From the NCBI GenBank assembly GCA_023388195.1, contig JAEWGR010000189.1:1-15676 (forward strand): DNA of 15,676 nt, written 5' to 3'. Of this stretch, positions 6,751 to 13,317 are shown in pieces. How positions within the stretch are numbered: position 1 is the stretch's first letter; each line of letters opens with the position of its first letter. The notes under the pieces were generated by a model. It searched no databases. It had not been told where the DNA came from and worked only from the letters and a program-made list of their open reading frames with translations. Origin of the DNA: Bacillota bacterium. Lineage in GTDB: Bacteria; Bacillota; Negativicutes; Sporomusales; Sporomusaceae. A program made the translations under genes and the position numbers.

Positions 6751-7626
6751 ATGACATTCCAGGAGATAATCCTGACACTGCAAAATTTTTGGGCACAGCA
6801 AAATTGTATAATCCAACAGCCTTATGATGTGGAGAAAGGGGCAGGCACAATGAATCCGGCTACCTTTTTACGGGCCCTGGGGCCAGAGCCGTGGAATGTG
6901 GCCTATATTGAGCCTTCACGCCGTCCGGCTGACGGCAGGTATGGCGATAATCCCAACCGCCTGTTCCAACATCACCAATATCAGGTGATTATGAAACCGT
7001 CACCTCCCAATATTCAGGAACTGTATCTGGCCAGCTTGGCTAAGCTGGGGATTGATCCGGCCAAACACGATATCCGCTTTGTGGAGGATAACTGGGAATC
7101 ACCGACGCTGGGTGCCTGGGGTTTAGGCTGGGAAGTATGGCTGGACGGTATGGAGATTACTCAATTTACCTACTTTCAGCAGGTAGGCAGTATTGATGTC
7201 AAACCGGTATCTGTGGAGATTACCTATGGCCTGGAGCGACTGGCCATGTATATCCAGGAAAAAGAGAATGTATTTGATATTGAGTGGATACATGGGATTT
7301 CTTATGGTGACATTTTTCACCGCAACGAGGTTGAACAATCGTATTATAATTTTGAAATTGCCGACACGGAATTACTGTTTACATTATTTGATATGTATGA
7401 AAAAGAAGCGATCCGGGTGATTGAACTGGGCTATGTGCTGCCAGCGTATGATTATGTGTTAAAGTGTTCCCACACCTTTAATCTGCTTGGTGCCCGGGGC
7501 GCGATCAGCGTTAGTGAACGGACCGGATTTATCGGCAGAGTACGGAACCTGGCCAGGCTTTGCGCACAGGGTTACCTGGAACAGCGTGAAAAACTGGGTT
7601 ATCCGCTTCTGAAAGGAGGTAAATAA
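6751..7626 (+). CDS. glyQ: Glycyl-tRNA synthetase alpha subunit
   Basis: This is the alpha subunit of the bacterial alpha2-beta2 glycyl-tRNA synthetase; it holds the class II catalytic core that forms glycyl-adenylate. It has 291 residues, the normal length. Family blocks are TFQEIILTLQNFWAQQ at the N-terminus, QPYDVEKGAGTMNPATFLRA, EPSRRPADGRYGDNPNR (motif 2 region) and EITYGLERLAMYI (motif 3). ATG 6751 is chosen because AGGAGGT lies at 6736-6742, eight bases away. An upstream in-frame ATG at 6718 lies in the terminator stem and would give an untypical N-terminus. Expression is set by the glycine T-box just upstream, and glyS follows after three bases. Confidence 0.98.
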   Translation: MTFQEIILTLQNFWAQQNCIIQQPYDVEKGAGTMNPATFLRALGPEPWNVAYIEPSRRPADGRYGDNPNRLFQHHQYQVIMKPSPPNIQELYLASLAKLGIDPAKHDIRFVEDNWESPTLGAWGLGWEVWLDGMEITQFTYFQQVGSIDVKPVSVEITYGLERLAMYIQEKENVFDIEWIHGISYGDIFHRNEVEQSYYNFEIADTELLFTLFDMYEKEAIRVIELGYVLPAYDYVLKCSHTFNLLGARGAISVSERTGFIGRVRNLARLCAQGYLEQREKLGYPLLKGGK

Positions 7627-7629
7627 GCC

Positions 7630-9693
7630 ATGACCAAAGATTTATTGTTAGAAATCGGGACTGAAGAAATTCCGGCGAAATTTATGCCCGGGGCATTGGC
7701 TCAACTTGAGCAGCTGGCGATTACAAAACTAGCCGAACTCAGGATTAGCCACGGTGAAGTCCGAGCTGTTGGCACACCACGCCGGCTGGCGGTTACTGTT
7801 AAAACAGTTGCTGCCAGTCAAACTGATAAAAACAGCGAAAATAAAGGTCCTGCCGCTAAAATAGCCTTCGATCAAAATGGTGCACCCACTAAGGCGGCAT
7901 TAGGCTTTGCCCGGGGGCAGGGGGTTGATCCGGCTGAACTTGTCGTCAGGGATGGCTATATTTACGCCATTGTTCAGGAAATAGGCCGTCCGGCAGCCGA
8001 GCTTCTGCCCGGTTTTTTGACTGAGCTTGTAACCAGCCTGTCTTTTCCCAAAAACATGCGCTGGGGTGACCTTGAGATGCGCTTTGTCCGCCCCATTCGC
8101 TGGGTAGTGGCATTGTTAGGCAATGAAGTCATCCCCTGTACACTGCCGGGAGTTTCTGCAGGCCGGATTACACGGGGCCATCGTTTTCTGGGCGAGGCTG
8201 AAATCTCAATAAATTCGGTTAACGAATATAGTGACTGCCTCCGGGCGAACTTTGTTATGGTTGATCAGGATGTGCGCCGGCGCATTATCAGACAGCAAAT
8301 TGAAGAATTGGCGGTAAGCCATGGCGGAACGGCAACTATTGATGAAGAACTGTTAGAGGAAGTCGTTTACCTTGTAGAATATCCGACAGCCCTATGCGGC
8401 AATTTTGAGGATGAATATCTTCGCCTGCCGCCTGAGGCTATTATTACGCCGATGCGTGAGCATCAGCGATATTTCCCGGTAACAGGCAAAGACGGGAATT
8501 TACTGCCCCTGTTTATCACGGTTAGAAACGGTGGTCCGGACCATATTGATATTGTTCGCCGTGGTAATGAGCGGGTACTTAAAGCAAGGCTCGCAGATGC
8601 CCGCTTCTTTTTTGAGGATGATCAAAAAGTACCTCTGGCCGAGCGGGTGGAAAAGCTCAAGACAATTGTGTTCCAGGATGGCTTAGGTACAATTTACGAT
8701 AAGGTGCTGCGTTTAGAGCAATTGGCTGCCGGAATCGGGCAAATGCTTGCCATCAGCCCGGGAGAACTTACGATTGTAAACCGCAGTGCCCATTTAGCCA
8801 AAGCTGATTTAGTGACAGGTATGGTCAATGAATTTACGGAGCTGCAGGGAGTCATGGGCCGGGAATACGCACTGCTCAGCGGTGAGTCACAGCCTGTGGC
8901 CGAAGCCGTATTTGAACATTACCTGCCGCGGTTTGCCGGCGACCAATTGCCGCAGGCAATGGCCGGACGGTTAATCAGTATTGCCGACAAAATGGATAAT
9001 ATTGTTGCTACTTTCAGTCGTGGACTTGTGCCGACAGGCTCGCAGGATCCATACGCATTACGGCGGCAGGCGCTTGGCATTGTCAATGTTTTAATAGATG
9101 CCGGGTATCACGTTTCTTTGGCGGCGATAACAGAAGCAGCAATGAATCTGCTGGGCATTACCGGCAGTGAACGCAGGGCAAAGCTATTGGCGGAATTGCT
9201 GGAATTTTTCCGTCTGCGAATTAAAAACATCCTAACCGATGATGGGCTAAAATATGATCTGATTGACGCTGTACTGGCTGCCGGGATTGATGATATCTAT
9301 GATACCTGGCTGCGGGCTAAAGCCATGGCGGCGGCAGGTGAGACCAGTGCGATGAAAAAAGCGGTTCAGGCTCTGATACGGGTGGGTAATTTAGCAAAAA
9401 ATGCCGGCTCTCAGGCTGTAGATCCCGGTTTGTTTACAACCGAGGCTGAGCATGCTTTATATAAAGCCTATGTAGAAGCGCATAATGAGATTGTCCAATA
9501 TGAAAAAGAGAAAAATTACCAGGGTATCCTTAGCCGGCTTGCAAATCTGGCCGCACCCATTGACGGCTTTTTCGGCGCAGTTATGGTAATGGTTGAGGAT
9601 GAAGCTGTAAAAAATAACCGTCTGGCTTTACTAAAAGCGATAGCCGGTCTGGCAGGGAATACTGCCGATGTATCGAAAATTGTTGTTGCCTAA
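7630..9693 (+). CDS. glyS: Glycyl-tRNA synthetase beta subunit
   Basis: This is the beta subunit of 687 residues that recognises tRNA-Gly and is needed for aminoacylation with GlyQ. The N-terminus has the family signature LLLEIGTEEIPAKFMPGAL, then KNMRWGDLEMRFVRPIRWVV, and a central HD-like helical region (EFTELQGVMGREYALLSGE, EHYLPRFAGDQLP, ISIADKMDNIVATFSRG). The C-terminal third, ending near GFFGAVMVMVEDEAVKNNRL, is the DALR-type anticodon-binding domain. ATG 7630 has GGAGGT (7615-7620) in the end of glyQ at nine bases. Only three bases separate the two genes, consistent with equal expression of the subunits. No terminator is visible after it. Confidence 0.98.
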   Translation: MTKDLLLEIGTEEIPAKFMPGALAQLEQLAITKLAELRISHGEVRAVGTPRRLAVTVKTVAASQTDKNSENKGPAAKIAFDQNGAPTKAALGFARGQGVDPAELVVRDGYIYAIVQEIGRPAAELLPGFLTELVTSLSFPKNMRWGDLEMRFVRPIRWVVALLGNEVIPCTLPGVSAGRITRGHRFLGEAEISINSVNEYSDCLRANFVMVDQDVRRRIIRQQIEELAVSHGGTATIDEELLEEVVYLVEYPTALCGNFEDEYLRLPPEAIITPMREHQRYFPVTGKDGNLLPLFITVRNGGPDHIDIVRRGNERVLKARLADARFFFEDDQKVPLAERVEKLKTIVFQDGLGTIYDKVLRLEQLAAGIGQMLAISPGELTIVNRSAHLAKADLVTGMVNEFTELQGVMGREYALLSGESQPVAEAVFEHYLPRFAGDQLPQAMAGRLISIADKMDNIVATFSRGLVPTGSQDPYALRRQALGIVNVLIDAGYHVSLAAITEAAMNLLGITGSERRAKLLAELLEFFRLRIKNILTDDGLKYDLIDAVLAAGIDDIYDTWLRAKAMAAAGETSAMKKAVQALIRVGNLAKNAGSQAVDPGLFTTEAEHALYKAYVEAHNEIVQYEKEKNYQGILSRLANLAAPIDGFFGAVMVMVEDEAVKNNRLALLKAIAGLAGNTADVSKIVVA

Positions 9694-9726
9694 TTATATA
9701 ACACTGAAATAAGAGGGGGGCTGTTA

Positions 9727-10371
9727 TTGGGATTATCGCCGCGGCAAGAGAAAATTGCTGAGATGGTCAGAACGCTGGGACCTATTACCGGTGAACAGAT
9801 CGCCGAACGCCTTAATGTAACCCGTGCGGCCCTCAGACCTGATTTAGCTATCCTGGTGATGTCCGGTATGGTTGATGCCCGTCCTAAAGTAGGCTACTAT
9901 TACACCGGTAAAAATGCCAGTAACCTGCTAACCGAGCAAGTAAGCCGGATAAAAGTGCAGGATGTACAGTCAGTACCTGTTGTTGTGACGGCAGGTACCA
10001 GTGCCTATGATGCTGTTGTTACTATGTTTCTTGAAGATGTTGGTTCCGTGTTTGTCGTAGAAACAGGCGGAATTTTAGCGGGTGTTGTGTCCCGTAAAGA
10101 TGTGCTGAAGGTAGCTATGGGGGGGAGTGACCTTCATAAAATGCCGGTCAAAGTACTGATGACGCCAATGCCCAAGATTGTTGTAACAACGCCGGACGAA
10201 TCTGTTTTAACAGCCGCAAAAAAAATCATCGATAATGAGGTGGACAGTTTGCCTGTTGTTTCACTGAACACCCCGGGAAAAGCCTATGAGGTGATCGGGC
10301 GGCTTACAAAAACTAATATCGCCAGGTTATTTGTTGAACTTGGCGAGGGAAAAGGAGGGGAACTATTATAG
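9727..10371 (+). CDS. ccpN: CcpN-like transcriptional regulator (HTH plus two CBS domains)
   Basis: The protein has 214 residues. An N-terminal winged helix-turn-helix (about 3-62: RQEKIAEMVRTLGPITGEQI, then NVTRAALRPDLAILVMSGMV) is followed by two CBS domains at about 78-135 (AYDAVVTMFLEDVGSVFVVE, GVVSRKDVLKVA) and 143-203 (PMPKIVVTTPDESVLTAAKK, DSLPVV). This is the build of CcpN of B. subtilis, which represses the gluconeogenic genes gapB and pckA when glycolytic carbon is present, with nucleotides sensed by the CBS pair. The start is a TTG at 9727 with GAGGGGGG six bases upstream. Its place between glyS and the PpsR-like gene is the same as in B. subtilis, where the downstream gene modulates CcpN. 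The target genes here are unknown. Confidence 0.88.
   Translation: MGLSPRQEKIAEMVRTLGPITGEQIAERLNVTRAALRPDLAILVMSGMVDARPKVGYYYTGKNASNLLTEQVSRIKVQDVQSVPVVVTAGTSAYDAVVTMFLEDVGSVFVVETGGILAGVVSRKDVLKVAMGGSDLHKMPVKVLMTPMPKIVVTTPDESVLTAAKKIIDNEVDSLPVVSLNTPGKAYEVIGRLTKTNIARLFVELGEGKGGELL
10352..10370 (+). promoter_or_regulatory. Strong ribosome site in front of a non-ATG ppsR start
   Basis: AAGGAGGGG (10352-10360) lies in the end of ccpN. The only in-frame codons at translation distance are ATT (10365) and ATA (10368); ATA is seven bases from the site and overlaps the ccpN stop as ATAG. The next ordinary start, ATG 10425, would remove conserved protein sequence. Confidence 0.6.
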
Positions 10372-11192
10372 CTAACCTGCCGGTTATTTATGCATTATCA
10401 GATTCACTTGGTGAAACTGCCGAGATGGTGGCAAGGGCTACGGCCAGTCAGTTTAATACCGGAGAATTTGATATTATTAGAATCCCGTATATCACCTCGG
10501 TGGAACAGATCGCTGAAACAGTGCGGGAAGCGGCAAACCATGACTGTGTCATCTGCCATACGCTGGTTTCTTCTGATTTGCGTGAAGCCTTGCTGGAACA
10601 AGCTCAGGCCCATAATATTCCTACAATTGATATCATGGGACCTATGATTCATGCAGTGCAAAAAGTTACCGGTATGAATCCGCGCCTTAAACCGGGGTTA
10701 ATCCATAAACTCGATCAGGAATACTTTAAGCGGGTAGAGGCTGTAGAGTTTGCCGTCAAATATGATGATGGCAAAAACCCCTTGGGACTTTTAAAAGCCG
10801 ATATTGTCATTATTGGCGTATCGCGCACTTCAAAAACCCCGCTTAGTATGTATTTAGCCCATAAGAAGGTTAAAGTTGCGAATGTGCCGCTGGTGCCGGA
10901 AGCACCATTGCCGCAAGAACTTTTTCAGGTGCCTTCCCATCAGATTGTGGGGCTGATTATTGATAAATTTAAACTTAACGAAATTCGCTGCGAACGGTTA
11001 AAAACCATGGGGCTGGCGCCTGATGCCAGCTATGCCAATATCGGGCGCATCCATGAAGAGCTTGATTATGCCCGTTCCATTATGCGCCGGTTGGATTGTC
11101 CGGTGATTGATGTATCAAACAAGGCGATTGAAGAGACCGCTAATCGGATATTGGAAGTAGTGCAAAAAAATAAACTGGCAAAGCGTAAATAA
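10368..11192 (+). CDS. ppsR: PpsR / PPDK regulatory protein (DUF299), non-canonical start
   Basis: DUF299 proteins are bifunctional kinase/pyrophosphorylases that switch PEP synthase or pyruvate phosphate dikinase off and on by threonine phosphorylation; in B. subtilis the homologue YqfL modulates CcpN. With the start at 10368 the protein has 274 residues, a normal length. The conserved N-terminus PVIYALSDSLGETAEMVARA (5-24) is present only upstream of ATG 10425. The nucleotide-binding loop GVSRTSKTPLSMYLA begins at residue 150. The DYARSIMRRLDCPVIDVSNKA end is also typical. Start choices are ATA 10368 (ATAG overlap with ccpN), ATT 10365 or CTG 10377; none is standard. It is the last gene of the glyQ-glyS-ccpN-ppsR run and is followed by a bidirectional terminator. 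Confidence 0.88.
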   Translation: MANLPVIYALSDSLGETAEMVARATASQFNTGEFDIIRIPYITSVEQIAETVREAANHDCVICHTLVSSDLREALLEQAQAHNIPTIDIMGPMIHAVQKVTGMNPRLKPGLIHKLDQEYFKRVEAVEFAVKYDDGKNPLGLLKADIVIIGVSRTSKTPLSMYLAHKKVKVANVPLVPEAPLPQELFQVPSHQIVGLIIDKFKLNEIRCERLKTMGLAPDASYANIGRIHEELDYARSIMRRLDCPVIDVSNKAIEETANRILEVVQKNKLAKRK

Positions 11193-11194
11193 AG

Positions 11195-11240
11195 AAAAAA
11201 CAGTCCTGGCAAACCATTTTGTTCATGCCAGGGCTGTTTT
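11195..11240. terminator. Bidirectional terminator between ppsR and the LptA-like gene
   Basis: ACAGTCCTGGCA (11200-11211) pairs with TGCCAGGGCTGT (11226-11237), with one G-T pair and a 14-base loop. An A run lies on the left and TTTT on the right, so it can stop both the plus-strand ppsR transcript and the convergent minus-strand gene, whose stop codon is four bases away. Confidence 0.9.
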
Positions 11241-11243
11241 GAC

Positions 11244-11729
11244 TTATAAGAAACAATTTGTATCAACATTATAGCTTACAGAATCGGCAGTCCAGGTGCT
11301 GCCACCTTGAGTAACCTGAACATTACCGTTAAAAACGGCAACTCGGGTGCGCCAGTTAAAATCGGCATTGTCAGCACTAATGGCGAGTCCTGACCGGGAC
11401 AGGTTTACCCCGCCGTCAATTCTGGCCTGTGACCTGGAACCATAGACGTAAACACTGTCACCGGTAAAATGGATATCCCGTTGCTGTACCGTAATGCCGC
11501 CTGTTCCCCAGACTTCAAAAGTAGCTGGGTTAACTCTGGCATGGCCGGCGGTAATAATCCGGTTTCTTACTTCAATATAAACATTGCCATTTAAAATATA
11601 TTGGCCTGAATTTATATCAAAGTATGTATGATCAGCAGTGATAACAGGTTTTGCGGCTGAAGCAATGCCTGTAGACAGAATAAATAGTAAAAAAGTAGAT
11701 AACACTATCAATATTTTATTAACCTTCAT
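11244..11729 (-). CDS. LptA/OstA-like periplasmic protein
   Basis: The protein has 161 residues with a clear signal peptide (MKVNKILIVLSTFLLFIL, cleavage likely after ASA near residue 25). The mature part is made of repeated short beta strands typical of the OstA/LptA N domain: ITADHTYFDINSGQYILNG, then NVYIEV, ITAGHARVN, GITVQQRDIHFTGDSVYVYG, LAISADNADFNWRTRVAVFNG and NVQVTQGG. LptA-type proteins form a beta-jellyroll bridge that carries lipopolysaccharide across the periplasm, so the gene implies a diderm cell envelope. It is a single gene, convergent with ppsR and divergent from dgt, with no other lpt gene beside it. AAAGGAG lies upstream of the ATG. It may be a paralogue rather than the main LptA; other jellyroll roles are possible. 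Confidence 0.8.
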   Translation of the reverse strand: MKVNKILIVLSTFLLFILSTGIASAAKPVITADHTYFDINSGQYILNGNVYIEVRNRIITAGHARVNPATFEVWGTGGITVQQRDIHFTGDSVYVYGSRSQARIDGGVNLSRSGLAISADNADFNWRTRVAVFNGNVQVTQGGSTWTADSVSYNVDTNCFL

Positions 11730-11751
11730 TGCATTCGCTCCTTTCTACATT

Positions 11752-11781
11752 ATTATAGCAAATTATATAAGAAAATGTCTC
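11752..11781 (-). promoter_or_regulatory. Candidate sigma-A promoter of the LptA-like gene
   Basis: Reading the minus strand, GAGACA (plus 11776-11781) and TATAAT (plus 11752-11757) are 18 bases apart. The -10 is perfect and the -35 matches four of six. It is 22 bases upstream of the ATG. Confidence 0.5.
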
Positions 11782-11840
11782 TGGCAAAATATGCAGCGCT
11801 CGACCTTCTGGCGTCAATGGCAGTCATTAAGGCCGGTTAG

Positions 11841-11870
11841 CTATCATATACAGGTAAATAATGTTATAAT
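11841..11870 (+). promoter_or_regulatory. Candidate sigma-A promoter of dgt
   Basis: A perfect TATAAT (11865-11870) is preceded by TGT, giving an extended -10. The -35 (CTATCA at 11841-11846, 18-base spacer) is weak. It lies 28 bases before the dgt ATG, and it is divergent from the promoter of the LptA-like gene. Confidence 0.55.
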
Positions 11871-11898
11871 ACTGGTAGTAGGAAGGGGGTTTGCAGGT

Positions 11899-12897
11899 AT
11901 GAACGTGCGCGAACGGATCGAGGAGCAGGAATTCAGGATTTTGTCAAAATATGCTGCCAAAAGTCAGGATGCTATACGGGAGCGGGACGAAGAGATGTGC
12001 GACTTCCGGACCGCCTTTCAACGGGACCGTGACCGGATCATACACAGCAAGTCTTTCCGGCGTCTTAAACACAAAACCCAGGTATACATATCTCCCGGTG
12101 ACCATTATCGTATGCGCATGACCCACAGTTTGGAAGTGGCCCAGATATCCCGGACAATTGCCCGTGGCCTTATGCTAAATGAAGATTTAACTGAAGCCAT
12201 AGCTGTAGGTCATGATGTTGGCCATACTCCGTTTGGTCATGCCGGTGAGTATGCGTTACGGGATCTCATCGGTCATTATAATCATAACGAGCAAAGCCTG
12301 CGGGTGGTGGAATATCTCGAACGGAACGGCCAGGGCCTCAATCTGACGGCTGAGGTGAAAGATGGTATTTTGAACCATACCGGCGATAATGCCCCTTTTA
12401 CCCTGGAAGGAAAAATCGTACGGAGCGGGGATCGTATCGCCTATTTGTGCCACGATTATGATGATGGCATTCGTGCCGGCATGCTGAAGCCGGAATACCT
12501 GCCAGCATCTGTAAGTAACGTGCTGGGCATCAATCCTTCCCATATGATAACGGTGATGGTATCAGATATTATCACCGCATCTGAAGGGCGGAACGAAATA
12601 ATTATATCGCCGCGGGTCAAGGCGGCTATGAGTGAATTCAGGGAGTTTATGTTTAAAAAAATCTATCACTCGGATGAACTTGAACCTGACCGGAAAAAGG
12701 CCAAATATATTGTCAGCAAGCTATTTGACTACTATATGAATAACCCCGGCAGCCTGCCGCAGGAATTTTTGGAACGGGAAGACCAATGGGGGCTACAAAC
12801 AATTGTAGTAGATTATATTGCCGGCTTAACCGATTTATATGCCATCAAACAGTTTGAAAAATTATTCATTCCGTCTACCTGGGGGGTAGCAAGATAG
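11899..12897 (+). CDS. dgt: Deoxyguanosinetriphosphate triphosphohydrolase-like protein (HD domain)
   Basis: This is an HD-superfamily dNTP triphosphohydrolase of 332 residues that splits dNTPs into deoxynucleoside and tripolyphosphate; the preferred dNTP cannot be read here. Metal ligands are visible as His76 in RMRMTHSLEVAQ, His105-Asp106 in AVGHDVGHTPFGHAGE, and the later Asp in RSGDRIAYLCHDYDDG. The N-terminal FRTAFQRDRDRIIHSKSFRRLKHKTQV is the family signature. ATG 11899 has GGAAGGGGG nine bases upstream and follows the promoter. The open frame extends back to 11638, but that stretch covers the promoters and looks non-coding. A terminator follows the stop by three bases, so it is a single-gene unit. 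Confidence 0.93.
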   Translation: MNVRERIEEQEFRILSKYAAKSQDAIRERDEEMCDFRTAFQRDRDRIIHSKSFRRLKHKTQVYISPGDHYRMRMTHSLEVAQISRTIARGLMLNEDLTEAIAVGHDVGHTPFGHAGEYALRDLIGHYNHNEQSLRVVEYLERNGQGLNLTAEVKDGILNHTGDNAPFTLEGKIVRSGDRIAYLCHDYDDGIRAGMLKPEYLPASVSNVLGINPSHMITVMVSDIITASEGRNEIIISPRVKAAMSEFREFMFKKIYHSDELEPDRKKAKYIVSKLFDYYMNNPGSLPQEFLEREDQWGLQTIVVDYIAGLTDLYAIKQFEKLFIPSTWGVAR

Positions 12898-12900
12898 ATT

Positions 12901-12931
12901 GCAGAGCTTACATGAAAGCTCTGCGTTTTTT
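12901..12931 (+). terminator. Rho-independent terminator after dgt
   Basis: GCAGAGCTT (12901-12909) pairs perfectly with AAGCTCTGC (12916-12924) over a six-base loop and is followed by six Ts. It starts three bases after the dgt stop. Confidence 0.95.
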
Positions 12932-13013
12932 CTCCTGTGGAATGTAACAACTTTGCGCGCTATAAGGAGCCCCACCAAGTCTTGTAAAATTCAATACCCT
13001 AATCTAAGGGATA

Positions 13014-13071
13014 AGGAAAATCTTAGGCTTCTGTCGGCGTCTTAAGGACTTGACACAAGCCAAGTTTTCCT
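13014..13071 (+). other. Long near-perfect hairpin in the dgt-dnaG gap
   Basis: The paired segments, from outside inwards, are AGGAAAA/TTTTCCT (13014-13020 with 13065-13071), CTT/AAG (13022-13024 with 13062-13064), GGCTT/AAGCC (13026-13030 with 13057-13061), TGTC/GACA (13032-13035 with 13052-13055) and GTC/GAC (13039-13041 with 13047-13049) around a TTAAG loop. That is 22 pairs with two single-base bulges, a C/C mismatch and a small internal loop. It is not a standard terminator, as the T run is inside the stem. It may be a small structured RNA, a leader element or a degenerate repeat. The rest of 12932-13203 shows no gene. Confidence 0.6.
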
Positions 13072-13130
13072 AATGAGCAAAAATGTTCTCCTTTGTCAAG
13101 ATCTAAAAGAGGAATTTTGTCATTTATATT

Positions 13131-13145
13131 GAATAATAATTATTA
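13131..13145. promoter_or_regulatory. Fur/PerR-like AT-rich inverted repeat
   Basis: GAATAATAATTATTA matches the 7-1-7 Fur box (TGATAAT-N-ATTATCA) at 11 of 14 positions and the PerR box equally well. It contains the perfect 12-bp palindrome TAATAATTATTA (13134-13145). The region is very AT-rich, so chance similarity is a real possibility. Confidence 0.25.
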
Positions 13146-13203
13146 AATTAAAAGATGATAAGAAAGGCTTTGTAAACAACTTTTATGACTTGCAATCCCT
13201 CTG

Positions 13204-13230
13204 GCAGGAATATTTGTCTTAATGTAGAAT
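13204..13230 (+). promoter_or_regulatory. Sigma-H-type promoter upstream of dnaG
   Basis: GCAGGAATA (13204-13212) and GTAGAAT (13224-13230), 11 bases apart, match the sigma-H consensus RnAGGAWWW-N11-RnnGAAT at every defined position. The distance to the dnaG ATG is 87 bases. The B. subtilis sigA operon also has a sigma-H promoter, so an early-sporulation supply of primase and RpoD is a reasonable inference. No equally good sigma-A promoter was found in this gap. Confidence 0.7.
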
Positions 13231-13317
13231 AAAGTCAAAGCTTGGAACTATTTGCATATTTTGAAACCCGCAAAATCAAACGCAGGGAATTGCCATTGCC
13301 AGGATAAGGTGAATTTT

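Noticed and set aside
10390..10647. 85-codon plus-strand open frame over the 5' part of ppsR
   Set aside because: It is out of frame with the conserved DUF299 sequence and is a shadow of it.
11638..11898. Upstream extension of the dgt open frame
   Set aside because: It covers two divergent promoters and the antisense signal-peptide end of the LptA-like gene; the translated sequence resembles nothing, while ATG 11899 has a good ribosome site and gives the family N-terminus.
13050..13076. TTGACA at 13050-13055 as a -35 box
   Set aside because: The hexamer is part of the long hairpin, and the only -10-like sequence is TAATGA at a 15-base spacer, which is poor.
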